Assembly (NCBI GenBank): GCA_017439585.1
Contig: JAFSIV010000016.1
Coordinates: 1 to 64,000 of the forward strand
Length of the DNA stretch: 64,000 bases
Direction of reading: 5' to 3'
Source of the DNA: Clostridia bacterium
Lineage (GTDB): Bacteria > Bacillota > Clostridia > Oscillospirales > Acutalibacteraceae
Part shown: positions 19,228 to 28,616 of the stretch, in pieces
Layout: each line of letters starts with the position of its first letter
Numbering within the stretch: position 1 is the stretch's first letter
Notes under the pieces: generated by a model
Seen by the model: only the letters and a program-made list of their open reading frames with translations
Databases searched by the model: none
What the model was told of the DNA's origin: nothing
Made by a program: the position numbers and the translations under genes

Positions 19228-20586
19228 CTATCCAACACATATTTCTTCTACTGGATTCCTAATAATATTCTGATTTTCTTTTTTGCTGCCAAATGCAATG
19301 GCGAGCGATATAGGACCAACACGGCCCAGATACATTGTAAAAATAATGATTAATTTGCCTATGCTACTGAGCGAGGCGGTTAAATTTCTCGTTAGTCCAA
19401 CCGTTGCGGTTGCACTTGTAGTTTCGTAAATGACATCTAATGCGGAAGCATCTGTAACCGCAGAAAGCAAAACTGTTGAAACGAACATAATAAAGAAGGA
19501 CATAAAGGTTACCGCAACCGCTTTGCTAACGGCTTGTTTTGTAAGCCGTCTGCCAAATAATTCGGTATCCTCTTTGTTGCGAATAGAGGAGAGCGCGGAC
19601 ACAATAATTACAATAAAAGTAACCGTTTTGATACCGCCTGCCGTTCCAACAGGAGAGCCGCCGATAAACATAAGCAATAAGCATACGATAGCCGAAGCAT
19701 TTGTTAAATTTTCTTGCGGTATTGTCGCAAATCCTGCGGTTCTTGTTGTAACCGATTGGAATACAGAAGCTTGGATTTTTTCAAACAATGTATAGCTACT
19801 TATGGTTTTTGAATTATTATATTCGAAAATAAAAATTGAAACTGCGCCGATAAATATTAATAGCAAGGTTGCAGTAATTGCGATTTTACTGTGCAGAGTA
19901 AGGTCTCTGAAGAATTTAACCCTTTTTGTATGCGCTTGATTTAATACTCGAAGCACATCCCACCAGACGATATATCCGATACCGCCCATAATTATAAGAA
20001 AACAAGTAACGATATTGATAATGGGATTTAAGGCATAATCGCAAAGACTGTTTTCGGCGATAATATCAATGCCTGCATTGCAAAAAGCTGAAACCGAGGT
20101 GAAGACCGAAATCCATATTCCTTTTGCGCCAAAATCGGAAACAAATACCGTCATATAAAGCAGAGCGCCAAGTCCCTCTATAATGAGCGTTCCAGCCACA
20201 ACCTTTTTAACAAAACGAACGAGTCCCGAAAGGGAATTTAGATTAAAGGCATCTTGCAAAAGAAGGCGGTCGCCAATACCCATTTTTTTATGGAGGAGTA
20301 TCATTAAACCCGACATTATGGTTATAACTCCAAGACCGCCGATTTGGATTAAAACCAGTATAACAGCCTGCCCGAAAACACTCCAAGACGAAACGGTTGG
20401 AGTTACAACCAATCCCGTAACACAGGTTGAGGTTGTTGCGGTAAAAAGGGCATCTAAAAACGGGGTATACTCTCCGTCTGCCGAGCTTATAGGAAGCGAA
20501 AGCAATATAGCGCCTACCAGTATTACGATTAAGAAGCTTAGCAATATAACATGCGTTGTTGAAATAGAAAACCGCTGTTTTTTCAT
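19228..20586 (-). CDS. ktrB: potassium uptake channel subunit KtrB/TrkH
   Basis: The 452-residue protein has four repeated helix-pore-helix units. Filter-like glycines appear in 'TSTCVTGL', 'SAFCNAGID', 'TTRTAGFATI' and 'TATVGLTRN', the usual KtrB/TrkH positions. 'GSPVGTAGGIKTVTF' is the flexible loop region of unit 3. It should move K+ (with Na+ in Ktr systems) under the control of the next gene, KtrA. A promoter and a leader hairpin lie upstream. Confidence 0.93.
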   Translation of the reverse strand: MKKQRFSISTTHVILLSFLIVILVGAILLSLPISSADGEYTPFLDALFTATTSTCVTGLVVTPTVSSWSVFGQAVILVLIQIGGLGVITIMSGLMILLHKKMGIGDRLLLQDAFNLNSLSGLVRFVKKVVAGTLIIEGLGALLYMTVFVSDFGAKGIWISVFTSVSAFCNAGIDIIAENSLCDYALNPIINIVTCFLIIMGGIGYIVWWDVLRVLNQAHTKRVKFFRDLTLHSKIAITATLLLIFIGAVSIFIFEYNNSKTISSYTLFEKIQASVFQSVTTRTAGFATIPQENLTNASAIVCLLLMFIGGSPVGTAGGIKTVTFIVIIVSALSSIRNKEDTELFGRRLTKQAVSKAVAVTFMSFFIMFVSTVLLSAVTDASALDVIYETTSATATVGLTRNLTASLSSIGKLIIIFTMYLGRVGPISLAIAFGSKKENQNIIRNPVEEICVG

Positions 20587-20628
20587 AATTTAAACATACA
20601 CCTTATTTTTACTTTCATAAAACAAAAT

Positions 20629-20665
20629 GGAGCCTTTATCATATACAGATATCCGGCTCCTTTTT
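20629..20665 (-). promoter_or_regulatory. hairpin in the ktrBA leader
   Basis: GGAGCC (20629-20634) and GGCTCC (20655-20660) pair across a 20-base loop. On the minus strand the stem is followed by ATTTTGTTTT, so it could be a weak attenuator of ktrBA; on the plus strand it is followed by TTTTT. The leader is too short for the classical c-di-AMP riboswitch found upstream of ktr genes in other Firmicutes. Confidence 0.4.
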
Positions 20666-20685
20666 AAATTACTATATTTTTCTAA

Positions 20686-20714
20686 ATTATAACATAATTT
20701 ATTCATCCCGTCAA
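20686..20714 (-). promoter_or_regulatory. promoter of ktrBA
   Basis: On the minus strand TTGACG (20714-20709) and TATAAT (20691-20686) have a 17-base spacer. Confidence 0.7.
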
Positions 20715-20878
20715 GTATAGTTGATTTGATAATCTTGATATTTATTAGTATTTTCGTATTTACTTTTTTGTTTGGCTGAGTTATAATATGAAAGAAGTAT
20801 TTGGTTAAAAAAACGCTAATAAAATATAGAAAGCGTGCTACTTGTATTTTGTGTCCTAGAAAGGATATGGTGATTATT

Positions 20879-21514
20879 ATGAAAATTATAAAACAAGCGG
20901 GAAACGAAAATGTTTTTCCATTTATTGCGTTTATTCCTGATAATATAAGCTCAAATCCTGCATTGTTAATTCAACTTCATGGCGCAGGTGAACGCGGAAA
21001 CGGCGGCGAAGAATTAGAAAAGGTTATGGTTCACGGTTTTTCTAAAATCGTAAATGATATAAATTTTGAGGATGCTATTCTTATAATGCCGCAATGTCCT
21101 TTGAATTCTTTTTGGGTTGCCAAAATAGAAAGCATCAAAAAATTTATTGATGAAATGATTGTTAAATTTTCGGGTGATACTAATAGAATTTACCTTTGCG
21201 GTTTAAGTATGGGCGGATTTGGAACTTGGTATACCGCTATGGCTTATCCTGATTTGTTTGCAGCGATTGCACCTTGTTGCGGTGGAGGTATGGCATGGAA
21301 TGCCCAAACCTTAAAAATGCCCATCTGGACTTTTCACGGTTTAGCGGATGATGTTGTTTCTCCTCATCAAACCATTGAGATGATAGAAAAATTAAAGGAA
21401 ATAAATCCAAACTTTAAATATGATTTGTATGAGGGTGTGGGGCACGATTCGTGGAATCTGGCATTTTCAGAGCAAACATTAAAATGGATATTATCGAATG
21501 CAAAAGCGGAGTGA
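20879..21514 (+). CDS. alpha/beta hydrolase (esterase-like)
   Basis: The 211-residue single-domain hydrolase has the catalytic set in order: the oxyanion-side 'LLIQLHGAGERGNG', nucleophile Ser in CGLSMGGFGTW (G-x-S-x-G), Asp in 'GLADDVVSP' and His in 'GVGHDSW'. It belongs with the dienelactone-hydrolase/carboxylesterase group; the substrate cannot be told. There is no signal peptide if the ATG at 20879 is used. That start has GGTGAT upstream; a longer in-frame version adds 26 unlikely residues. Confidence 0.88.
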   Translation: MKIIKQAGNENVFPFIAFIPDNISSNPALLIQLHGAGERGNGGEELEKVMVHGFSKIVNDINFEDAILIMPQCPLNSFWVAKIESIKKFIDEMIVKFSGDTNRIYLCGLSMGGFGTWYTAMAYPDLFAAIAPCCGGGMAWNAQTLKMPIWTFHGLADDVVSPHQTIEMIEKLKEINPNFKYDLYEGVGHDSWNLAFSEQTLKWILSNAKAE

Positions 21515-21530
21515 TTTCACTCCGCTTTTT
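21502..21530 (+). terminator. terminator of the hydrolase gene
   Basis: GCGGAGTG (21506-21513) pairs with CACTCCGC (21518-21525), with A-rich and T-rich flanks. The stop codon is inside the hairpin. Confidence 0.85.
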
Positions 21531-21555
21531 GTATATATTTTTATATAATTTAACT

Positions 21556-22056
21556 TTAATCCAACGATATTTTGCTTTTTTCAAAAATTTCGATTAGTAT
21601 AACGCCGACGATTAAACCGGCAGCACCTTGAACGCAGTTTGCAGGGATAGTTGCGATTGTTGGTATAAATCCGTACAAACATCCATCAAAAACAAAATAA
21701 CCCGTTATCATAATAAGCTCGGCTAAAATACCGCTTATAATTCTGGAGCTTAGGTTTCCGAGCTTTTTGTTTATAAGCTTGAAACCGTAAAGCGCGATAA
21801 TAGCCATAAGACCTTTTATAATAAATGTTGCCGGCGCATAGGTTATATATCCTGCAAGTATATCGGCAAGCGCAGAGCCTAGACCTGCGGCGAGAAAACC
21901 GTATGAAGCAGAAAGCATCCAACCTGCGATTAATACGATACTGTCGCCAAGATTTATATATCCGTTATGAGAGGGGATTTTAATAACCATTGTTGCCACG
22001 CAAGTAAGAGAGGCTATCAATGCTGACATAACAATTTTTCTGGTTTTATTATTCAT
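21556..22056 (-). CDS. ECF transporter substrate-binding (S) component
   Basis: The 166-residue protein has six hydrophobic segments and the early 'GYINLGDSIVLIAGWMLS' followed by 'GLGSALADILAGY', typical of ECF S-components. These bind a vitamin or precursor and share an energising module encoded elsewhere. The vitamin (pyridoxine, thiamine precursor and pantothenate are the usual candidates) cannot be decided. It follows a flavoprotein gene by 11 bases. Confidence 0.85.
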   Translation of the reverse strand: MNNKTRKIVMSALIASLTCVATMVIKIPSHNGYINLGDSIVLIAGWMLSASYGFLAAGLGSALADILAGYITYAPATFIIKGLMAIIALYGFKLINKKLGNLSSRIISGILAELIMITGYFVFDGCLYGFIPTIATIPANCVQGAAGLIVGVILIEIFEKSKISLD

Positions 22057-22067
22057 AAAAGTTTACC

Positions 22068-23447
22068 TTATTTTGTTATGCAGTCTGCAACATAGATACC
22101 CATAGCTCCCGATTGCGAGAGACCTCGGCAGATACCTGAACCGTCACCAATGATATAAACCCCGTCAGTAAGCTCAAATTCATTATTCATAAAGTGAGGG
22201 CGGATAGAATAGTATTTGCTTTCGCATCCGTAAAGCAAGGTATCATCATTAGCAGTACCCGGTGCAACCTTATCAAGAGCATAAATGGTTTCGATAATGT
22301 TGGTTAAAATTCGGTGGGGGAGAACAAGCGAAATATCTCCCGCAGTGGCTTTCAATGTGGGCTCAACGGTGTTTTGACTTAAGCGGTGTTCGTTTGTTCT
22401 TCTGCCTCTTACCAAATCGCCAAAACGCTGAACTATAACATTTCCGTTGCCTATCATATTTGCAAGTCTTGAAATGTTTTCGGCATATTCGGTGGGTTGA
22501 TTAAAGGGCTCGGTGAAACGAATGCTCGAAAGAATTGCAAAGTTGCAGTTTTCGGTTTTTTTATCGTCTTCCGCATAAGAATGACCGTTAGCGGTTATAA
22601 TTCCATGGTTATTCTCGGCAGAAACAAGACCGCCCTTATTAAAGCAGAACATACGGCAACGGTCTTCAAAGGTTTTGGTTTTATAAAGAATTTTAGGTTC
22701 GTAAATCTTATCCGAAAATTCTTTCCAAATAATATCCTTCATCTCAACTCTGACACCTATATCAATATGGTTAGAGCTCATTTTAACATCGAAATCACGG
22801 CAGAAATTTGCAACGAAATTAGAGCCGCCTCTGCCGGTTGCGATAATGATTTTAGAAGCTTCAATTTTTTCGCCGTTTGAATAGTTTAATATATAATTTT
22901 CGCCTGATTTTTTAATCGTTTCGCAGTCATAAAAGCTTAAAGTATCAACCCCTGATTCTTCAATGGCTTTTATGAGGTTTTGCATGGTAATGAAGTTTTT
23001 ATCGGTGCCTAAATGCTTAACATTCATATCAAGAAGTCTTAGATTATTTTGAAGACATTTAAGCTTTAACTCGTCGTTTGATTTATATACCTTAGGTTCG
23101 CCTGAGGTGCAGTACTTTTTAAGGATTTCGTCAACCTCGTCTATATACTTATTAGCAAGAGTATCGCCTAGCTCTTCACCCAATGTACCGCCATAGGCAG
23201 TGCCTAAATTAAATTTACCGTCTGAAAAAGCACCTGCACCTGCAAAACCGCTTGTTATACTACAATGCTTACAGTGGATACAGGTATTATTTCTTCCTGC
23301 TGGGCAAAAACGCTTTTCTAAGGTGTTGCCTCGCTCGGTTATAACAATTTTTAATTCGGGAGAATTTTCTTTTAGTCTGTAAGCCGCCATTAAGCCGCCT
23401 ATACCGCCACCAATTATGGCAACATCGTATTTTCTTAAATCAGCCAT
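22068..23447 (-). CDS. FAD-dependent oxidoreductase with Cys motif
   Basis: At about 459 residues, it starts 'YDVAIIGGGIGGLMAAYRL', a dinucleotide-binding fold ending in an acidic residue (ITERG). A cysteine cluster 'CPAGRNNTCIHCKHC' and 'GFAGAGAFSDGKFN' follow, then 'IIIATGRGGSNF' and a C-terminal FAD signature 'GVYIIGDGSGICRGLSQSGAMG'. This matches the NAD(P)/FAD-dependent dehydrogenase (HI0933/YhiN-related) group; the reaction is unknown. The start at 23447 has AAAGGATGAT. The pairing with an ECF S-component gene suggests a link to a vitamin, which is inference. Confidence 0.87.
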   Translation of the reverse strand: MADLRKYDVAIIGGGIGGLMAAYRLKENSPELKIVITERGNTLEKRFCPAGRNNTCIHCKHCSITSGFAGAGAFSDGKFNLGTAYGGTLGEELGDTLANKYIDEVDEILKKYCTSGEPKVYKSNDELKLKCLQNNLRLLDMNVKHLGTDKNFITMQNLIKAIEESGVDTLSFYDCETIKKSGENYILNYSNGEKIEASKIIIATGRGGSNFVANFCRDFDVKMSSNHIDIGVRVEMKDIIWKEFSDKIYEPKILYKTKTFEDRCRMFCFNKGGLVSAENNHGIITANGHSYAEDDKKTENCNFAILSSIRFTEPFNQPTEYAENISRLANMIGNGNVIVQRFGDLVRGRRTNEHRLSQNTVEPTLKATAGDISLVLPHRILTNIIETIYALDKVAPGTANDDTLLYGCESKYYSIRPHFMNNEFELTDGVYIIGDGSGICRGLSQSGAMGIYVADCITK

Positions 23448-23480
23448 ACAAATCATCCTTTTTTTATTTTTAAACGCGCA

Positions 23481-23517
23481 AAAATAGGACTGCATTTCAA
23501 TATGGAAAATGCAGTCC
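23481..23517 (-). terminator. terminator after the DUF4340 gene
   Basis: GGACTGCATTT (23488-23498) pairs with AAATGCAGTCC (23507-23517), and the minus strand continues TATTTTT. It closes the four-gene ABC cluster at 23566-28532. Confidence 0.8.
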
Positions 23518-23565
23518 CTACTGCTGATTAATTATACACCAAAAGTTTAATTAAGTCAATGAAAT

Positions 23566-25122
23566 TTATTTTACTTTTTGGCTTTTAAGCAAATCGTTCA
23601 GATTATTTTCAAGGCTTTTTAGAGAAGATACCGAAATTTTGCCCATAGCCTCACCGTCAACAAAATATTGATACTTTGTTGCGCTGTATTTAATAAATTC
23701 TATCTTTTGGTCGTTTGAAATTTCATCTTTAAAGTGGAATATAATTGTATACTCGGCGTTGCCCTTTACATTGTCAATAGTATAATCTGAGCAAGCAAGC
23801 GTAATACATTTCTCATAGAAATTCTGGAACGGAAGCGATTTAAGTGTTTTACCGTTATAATTTATAATATAGCTGTCCTCAGAATCTTCATCGGGGTTGG
23901 CTTTTATTGAGAAGAAGTGAGTGGTACCACCGGATTTAAAGGTAAAGCCGTCTAAATCGTTGATATTATTAAAGCAAACATAGTCGGCATAATAATCAGA
24001 GGTTTGGTGTTTTATAAACGGAATAGCATCAGGGGTCACCTTTTTAACAAGCTCGGCACCATCGTAAATGGCGGCATAATTGCCGTCTGGTTGGAGCTTG
24101 AATTTATAGGTTAAAGATTTTCCTGCTATCTCCATTTTTGCGGTTAAATCGGGATTATCGAGTCCTAATGCTTTAATGGTTGAGGGATTTGCATCCAAAG
24201 AATAAGCACCTATAACCGAAATACCACTTGAAAATGCGGTTATTATATTCTCGGTATTATTGGCGACTCTTTGGGTGGGTGATGTAACCTTAAAGGATAC
24301 ATATTGCGCAAGAGCCTCATCATCATATTTTTCTAAAACCAAGGGCTTTGAGAAATTTTTGCCTGTGAGAGTTAGCCGGTCGCAAAGGAAAAGAGTACCC
24401 TCCTCGCTCTTGTATTCTGAGGAAACATTGGTGGTATCAAAAGCGGGGATAATATCGGTATTAGCTAAGGAAACAGGGGTAAAATCAAGACTTTCCTTAA
24501 CCGAGCTATCAACAACATAAATCTTTTCATCATTTGAAAGTTTTAGATAATATCCGCTCTTATCGGGGGATTCATCACCTATTAAAACCGAAAACTGATT
24601 GTTTTTATTATCGGTAATATGGGTTTTTATGGTAGGCTTATCAAGTCCGCAAGCAGATTCGGATTTAGTTGTTACGCGGGAAGCTGAAATGGTTGAAACA
24701 GTGTCAGCTATCGACTGAATACTCTGACTGCTCAAAAGTCCGTCCTTATAGCCCTCCATAAACCAACTAACAGACGGGGTTTCCTCGTTTTCGGTTTTTT
24801 CGGTTTTGGAATAAAGCTTGAAAATACCGTTGCTGTTTTCAACCAAAACTGTTTTAAAGTCATCGCTTGAAAGCTTTAAAACTTCAATATCGCTAATAGC
24901 AGGGGTTGAGGTTGTGTTATCCGTCTTTTCAGGTATAAGCTTTATAACAGCCACCGTGCCGCCGATCAAGGCGGCAACGAGGCAGATACTGATTATAGCT
25001 ATGGGAAGTCTTTTTTTAGATTTATTTAATTTCTTTTTATCTTTGTCGTTAGTGGTGGGTGCCGAAAAAACAGTAGACTCCTCTTCTAACGGCAAATTTT
25101 CCTTTTCGGGAATATTATTCAT
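23566..25122 (-). CDS. DUF4340 membrane-anchored protein
   Basis: The 518-residue protein has an acidic/basic cytosolic N-terminus (about 1-38), one membrane helix (39-62) and an external region with the repeated-module look of DUF4340 ('SACGLDKPTIKTHI', 'FSVLIGDESPDKSGYYLKL', 'LGLDNPDLTAKMEIAGKSL'). Its place next to Gld-type ABC genes is the usual setting of this family. The role is unknown, possibly an accessory subunit that works outside the membrane. Confidence 0.85.
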   Translation of the reverse strand: MNNIPEKENLPLEEESTVFSAPTTNDKDKKKLNKSKKRLPIAIISICLVAALIGGTVAVIKLIPEKTDNTTSTPAISDIEVLKLSSDDFKTVLVENSNGIFKLYSKTEKTENEETPSVSWFMEGYKDGLLSSQSIQSIADTVSTISASRVTTKSESACGLDKPTIKTHITDNKNNQFSVLIGDESPDKSGYYLKLSNDEKIYVVDSSVKESLDFTPVSLANTDIIPAFDTTNVSSEYKSEEGTLFLCDRLTLTGKNFSKPLVLEKYDDEALAQYVSFKVTSPTQRVANNTENIITAFSSGISVIGAYSLDANPSTIKALGLDNPDLTAKMEIAGKSLTYKFKLQPDGNYAAIYDGAELVKKVTPDAIPFIKHQTSDYYADYVCFNNINDLDGFTFKSGGTTHFFSIKANPDEDSEDSYIINYNGKTLKSLPFQNFYEKCITLACSDYTIDNVKGNAEYTIIFHFKDEISNDQKIEFIKYSATKYQYFVDGEAMGKISVSSLKSLENNLNDLLKSQKVK

Positions 25123-25125
25123 AAA

Positions 25126-26760
25126 TTATGCGTTCCTTCTCTTAATATAAACGAAAATAGCGGTAGCGATAATACTTATAGGTATTATGATAACAAAAAT
25201 CCATTTAATAACCCCTGCTGCCGATTCGGTTACCTTATCGGCAAAGCTTTCATTTGTTATTTGCTTGGTTGCAAATGAAATACCGGTGTCCTCAGCGAGA
25301 GCTGCGCGTTCGGTAGCTGCCAAAGAAATATTTTTATTAGAAACATCGGAATATTCGAGATATTCAGAGTTTATAAATTCGGTACTGCTGAATGCCATAA
25401 CATAGCTTTGGATTTTAACACTAACGTCACCGCTGTTATCATAGTCCGATAAAACCGACTGAATGACGGTTGAATAGGTTTTGCCTGTATACTGGTCATG
25501 CCCGTTCCAACCCTCTTTTGTTCCAATTGGAGCGGCAACAACTGTATCAGAGGTTTCAACCAAGCTTGTAACGGTTATATCGCGCTTTGATTCGAATAAA
25601 GGATTAAGCGGAACATTATAACCTGTAATGCAGTAGTTGAGGTCGCTGGTTATATCATCATTTCCTGCTGAAAGTGAAATCAAGCAGGTGTTTTGATCGG
25701 GAATATGATAGTTTGCATCAGGCTCGAACAATATTCCTTCCTCAACACCTATACCCCATTCTGCTAAGAAATCCGAGAAGTTTGGCAAATAGGGGTTAGA
25801 GGCATTTGCAAAGTATATAAGACCTTTATCGAGCTTGCCTGAATTGTTTAAGAAGTTGTTTAATGCAACGATTTCGTTGCTCAAAAAGTCCTTATTGGGA
25901 GCTACTATAACAACAGCATCGTATTTACTGTCTATCGAGTTTATAATGTTATCGTCAATAACCTCAACATTATAATTGTTTTGCTCTAAAAGCTTTTTAT
26001 AATTATCGGTATAATCCTTAGAGGAATGACCTGTAAGCATTGCAATATATTTATCCTCATTACTGATAACATAGGAAATAGCACTTGTAAGCGAGGTTTC
26101 GATATTGTTACCTGAAATAGAAGATACGGTATAACCGTAAGCCGCGTAGGACTGGTCCTCATAAAGCTCGTAAATATCGGTAAAGCCTATTTTTCTGAAA
26201 CGTTCAGTGCCGTTTATTTTTGCTGATACTAAAATATCACCGTAGTTTAATGTGGTGTTAGAATATTTAGTGCTTATATCGGCAAACTCGGTGGACTGAG
26301 TATCTAAAAACTGAACCTTGATTTTGCGGTTATAATCGCGGTATTTTTCTATAAGACTGATTGTTTGTTTATAGTATTCAGAGTCGGTTTGGCTTTGAGT
26401 TACATTGTATTGCTGAGCATAGTATGCCATATAGCCGCCAACATAATCGTCCTCTGTGGCGCACATAGTAATAGTGATTTCATCTTTAACATTATTTTTG
26501 ATAAAATCAATATTATCCTCGCTTATGGTATTAACCTTATCGGAGGTCATATCAAATTCGAGGTTAAAGCGGTTAGCCAACGCGCCAACCAAAATATTAA
26601 GCACAATAGCACCTATAATAACTGCGGCGGTAATAGCTAAGGAGAAGCTTCCTCTTTTCAAAAAAGCCTGATTTTTAAGAAGCTTTTGCTTAGGAGATTT
26701 TTTGGCTTTTTTTAGGTTTTCGGTTTTTATAACTTCTGTTTCTAAATTCTTATTTTCCAT
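25126..26760 (-). CDS. GldG-like ABC transporter auxiliary protein
   Basis: The protein has about 544 residues with one membrane helix near each end. Between them lies an extracellular GldG/IFT52-like domain: 'DMTSDKVNTISEDNIDFIKN', 'DEITITMCATEDDYVGGYMA', 'YIAMLTGHSSKDYTDNYK' and 'DAVVIVAPNKDFLSNE'. In gliding Bacteroidetes GldG works with GldA and GldF; in Firmicutes the same trio is of unknown purpose. The ATG at 26760 has AAAGGAGG upstream. Confidence 0.87.
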   Translation of the reverse strand: MENKNLETEVIKTENLKKAKKSPKQKLLKNQAFLKRGSFSLAITAAVIIGAIVLNILVGALANRFNLEFDMTSDKVNTISEDNIDFIKNNVKDEITITMCATEDDYVGGYMAYYAQQYNVTQSQTDSEYYKQTISLIEKYRDYNRKIKVQFLDTQSTEFADISTKYSNTTLNYGDILVSAKINGTERFRKIGFTDIYELYEDQSYAAYGYTVSSISGNNIETSLTSAISYVISNEDKYIAMLTGHSSKDYTDNYKKLLEQNNYNVEVIDDNIINSIDSKYDAVVIVAPNKDFLSNEIVALNNFLNNSGKLDKGLIYFANASNPYLPNFSDFLAEWGIGVEEGILFEPDANYHIPDQNTCLISLSAGNDDITSDLNYCITGYNVPLNPLFESKRDITVTSLVETSDTVVAAPIGTKEGWNGHDQYTGKTYSTVIQSVLSDYDNSGDVSVKIQSYVMAFSSTEFINSEYLEYSDVSNKNISLAATERAALAEDTGISFATKQITNESFADKVTESAAGVIKWIFVIIIPISIIATAIFVYIKRRNA

Positions 26761-26774
26761 TTTTAAAACCTCCT

Positions 26775-27515
26775 TTAAGCCCATCTTTTTCTTTCAAGCG
26801 AACGAACGCAGAGGAATATAAACACTGCGGTGATGCTTAAAAAGTAAACTATATCTGCAATAGAAAATACATTTTCGCCGAAATTCTGGAACACGGTCAT
26901 AAACGAAAGCTTTTCGAGTAGCCATACAAACCATTCAACAAGCTTTGCCCAAACCTTTCCGATTGCATTTTCGGCAGTTGGAACGGTTATAAGCTTTGCA
27001 AAATCAAAGAGTATAACAATATTGATTAAAAGGGTAATTATAGCTGAAATAACCGAGCTTTCGGTAAGGGAAGAAATAAACATACCGATAGAAATAAGAC
27101 AAGCGCCTAGCAATAGGATACCGAGAAGGGAATAAATATAAGACATAAAGTTAACGGTTACATTGAACATTAAAATAGCTTCGAATATAACTGTTGGTAA
27201 GAAGCCTATTGCATAAACCGCAAAGGCGGCAAGGAATTTACCTAAAACTACGCTTGTTAAGGAAACGGGTGCAGTGAACAGGGCTTGGTCAACCTTTTGC
27301 TTGCGGTCTTCGCTTATAATTCTCATAGTAAGCACAGGTAAAACAAAAATAGCAACGGTTGACATAGACATAATAACCCAAGAAATTTGGGGAACACCTG
27401 CCGAATAAATCTGAACAAAGAAAACACTTAGGAAGAAATAAAATGCAGCCAAAACGGTATAGCCTATTGGGGTTGCAAAATAAGATTTAAATTCTCTTTT
27501 GAATATAGCAGTCAT
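26775..27515 (-). CDS. GldF-like ABC-2 permease
   Basis: The 246-residue permease has six hydrophobic segments and the ABC-2 loop 'PVLTMRIISEDRKQKVDQALFTAPVSLTSVVLGKF', which is here split across the first and second helices as in GldF. It abuts the ATPase gene directly and precedes the GldG-like gene, giving a complete ABC exporter. Confidence 0.9.
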   Translation of the reverse strand: MTAIFKREFKSYFATPIGYTVLAAFYFFLSVFFVQIYSAGVPQISWVIMSMSTVAIFVLPVLTMRIISEDRKQKVDQALFTAPVSLTSVVLGKFLAAFAVYAIGFLPTVIFEAILMFNVTVNFMSYIYSLLGILLLGACLISIGMFISSLTESSVISAIITLLINIVILFDFAKLITVPTAENAIGKVWAKLVEWFVWLLEKLSFMTVFQNFGENVFSIADIVYFLSITAVFIFLCVRSLERKRWA

Positions 27516-28532
27516 TTAATTTTCCTCCTTTTCTTCGGTTTGGGTTTCTGCCTTCTCAGGCTCTTCTATCGTACCTAATAAGCGGCGAGCCTCGTCGTTA
27601 TCTGCGGTTTCGGTAAGACGCAGGAATACCTGCTCTAATGAAGCCGAGTTATTGGTTAACGATAATAAGGTTTTACCTCTTGACACAACGCGGTCAAACA
27701 CAGCCGCTCTTATATCAACATTTGTTTCGGGCTCAATTAGGAAATCGAAGCTTCCTTCTTCTTTTCTGCCGAGGCTTGTAACCGATTTAACACCCTTAAT
27801 TGTTTGCAATGCTTCGAGCATATCCTTTTCAGCGCATATAATTCTTGCAACTAAGGTATGGTCGCTTGATAGCTTGGTAGCAAGGTTTTGAGCGGTATCG
27901 TCTGCTATTAGCTGACCTCGGTTTATAATGATTACTCGCTTGCAAACCGCCTGAATTTCAGACAAAATATGCGAGGATAAAATAATAGTATGATTTTTGC
28001 CAAGTCTTGCAATTAAATTTCTGATTTCGATAATCTGTTTTGGGTCAAGACCAACGGTAGGCTCGTCCAAAATAAGAACATCAGGGTTTCCAACAAGCGC
28101 CTGAGCAAAGCCTACTCTTTGGCGGTAACCCTTTGAAAGATTTTTTATAAGTCTATTCTCAACATGGTCGATTTTAACAAGCTTTAAAATCTCGTCGATA
28201 TGAGGTTTTTTAGGGAATTTAACTTTTTTAAGGTCATAAATAAAGTTCAAGTATTCTCTAACCTTCATATCGGTATAAAGGGGCGGAATTTCGGGCAAAT
28301 AACCTATGCGGCGTTTTGCCTGCTCAGGAAATTCGGCTATGTTAAATCCGTCGATTTCGGCAGAGCCTTGGGTTGTTGAAAGATAACCCGTTAGTATGTT
28401 CATAATGGTGGATTTGCCGGCTCCGTTAGGTCCTAAGAAACCAACAACCTCACCCTTTGCGATTTCAAAGCTAACATTGCTAACCGCAAGGTGAGTACCG
28501 TACCTTTTGCTAAGACCGGTAACTTTAATCAT
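27516..28532 (-). CDS. ABC transporter ATPase (GldA-like)
   Basis: The 338-residue protein has Walker A GPNGAGKS near 35, Q-loop region 'GYLPEIPPLYTDM', signature LSKGYRQRVGFAQAL, Walker B VLILDEPTVGLDP and the switch His (LSSHI). The C-terminal 100 residues form the regulatory tail common in GldA/CcmA-type ATPases. It powers the permease encoded next. It is the first gene of the four-gene cluster. Confidence 0.93.
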   Translation of the reverse strand: MIKVTGLSKRYGTHLAVSNVSFEIAKGEVVGFLGPNGAGKSTIMNILTGYLSTTQGSAEIDGFNIAEFPEQAKRRIGYLPEIPPLYTDMKVREYLNFIYDLKKVKFPKKPHIDEILKLVKIDHVENRLIKNLSKGYRQRVGFAQALVGNPDVLILDEPTVGLDPKQIIEIRNLIARLGKNHTIILSSHILSEIQAVCKRVIIINRGQLIADDTAQNLATKLSSDHTLVARIICAEKDMLEALQTIKGVKSVTSLGRKEEGSFDFLIEPETNVDIRAAVFDRVVSRGKTLLSLTNNSASLEQVFLRLTETADNDEARRLLGTIEEPEKAETQTEEKEEN

Positions 28533-28616
28533 TTTTATTCCTCCAAATACAAAAAGTATTATTAATTACTGAAATTAATTATATCAAATTTAAAATATAA
28601 ATCAATAAACAAATTG

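Noticed and set aside
20586..20800. c-di-AMP (ydaO-type) riboswitch upstream of ktrB
   Set aside because: The leader after the promoter is too short and the conserved riboswitch words are not visible.
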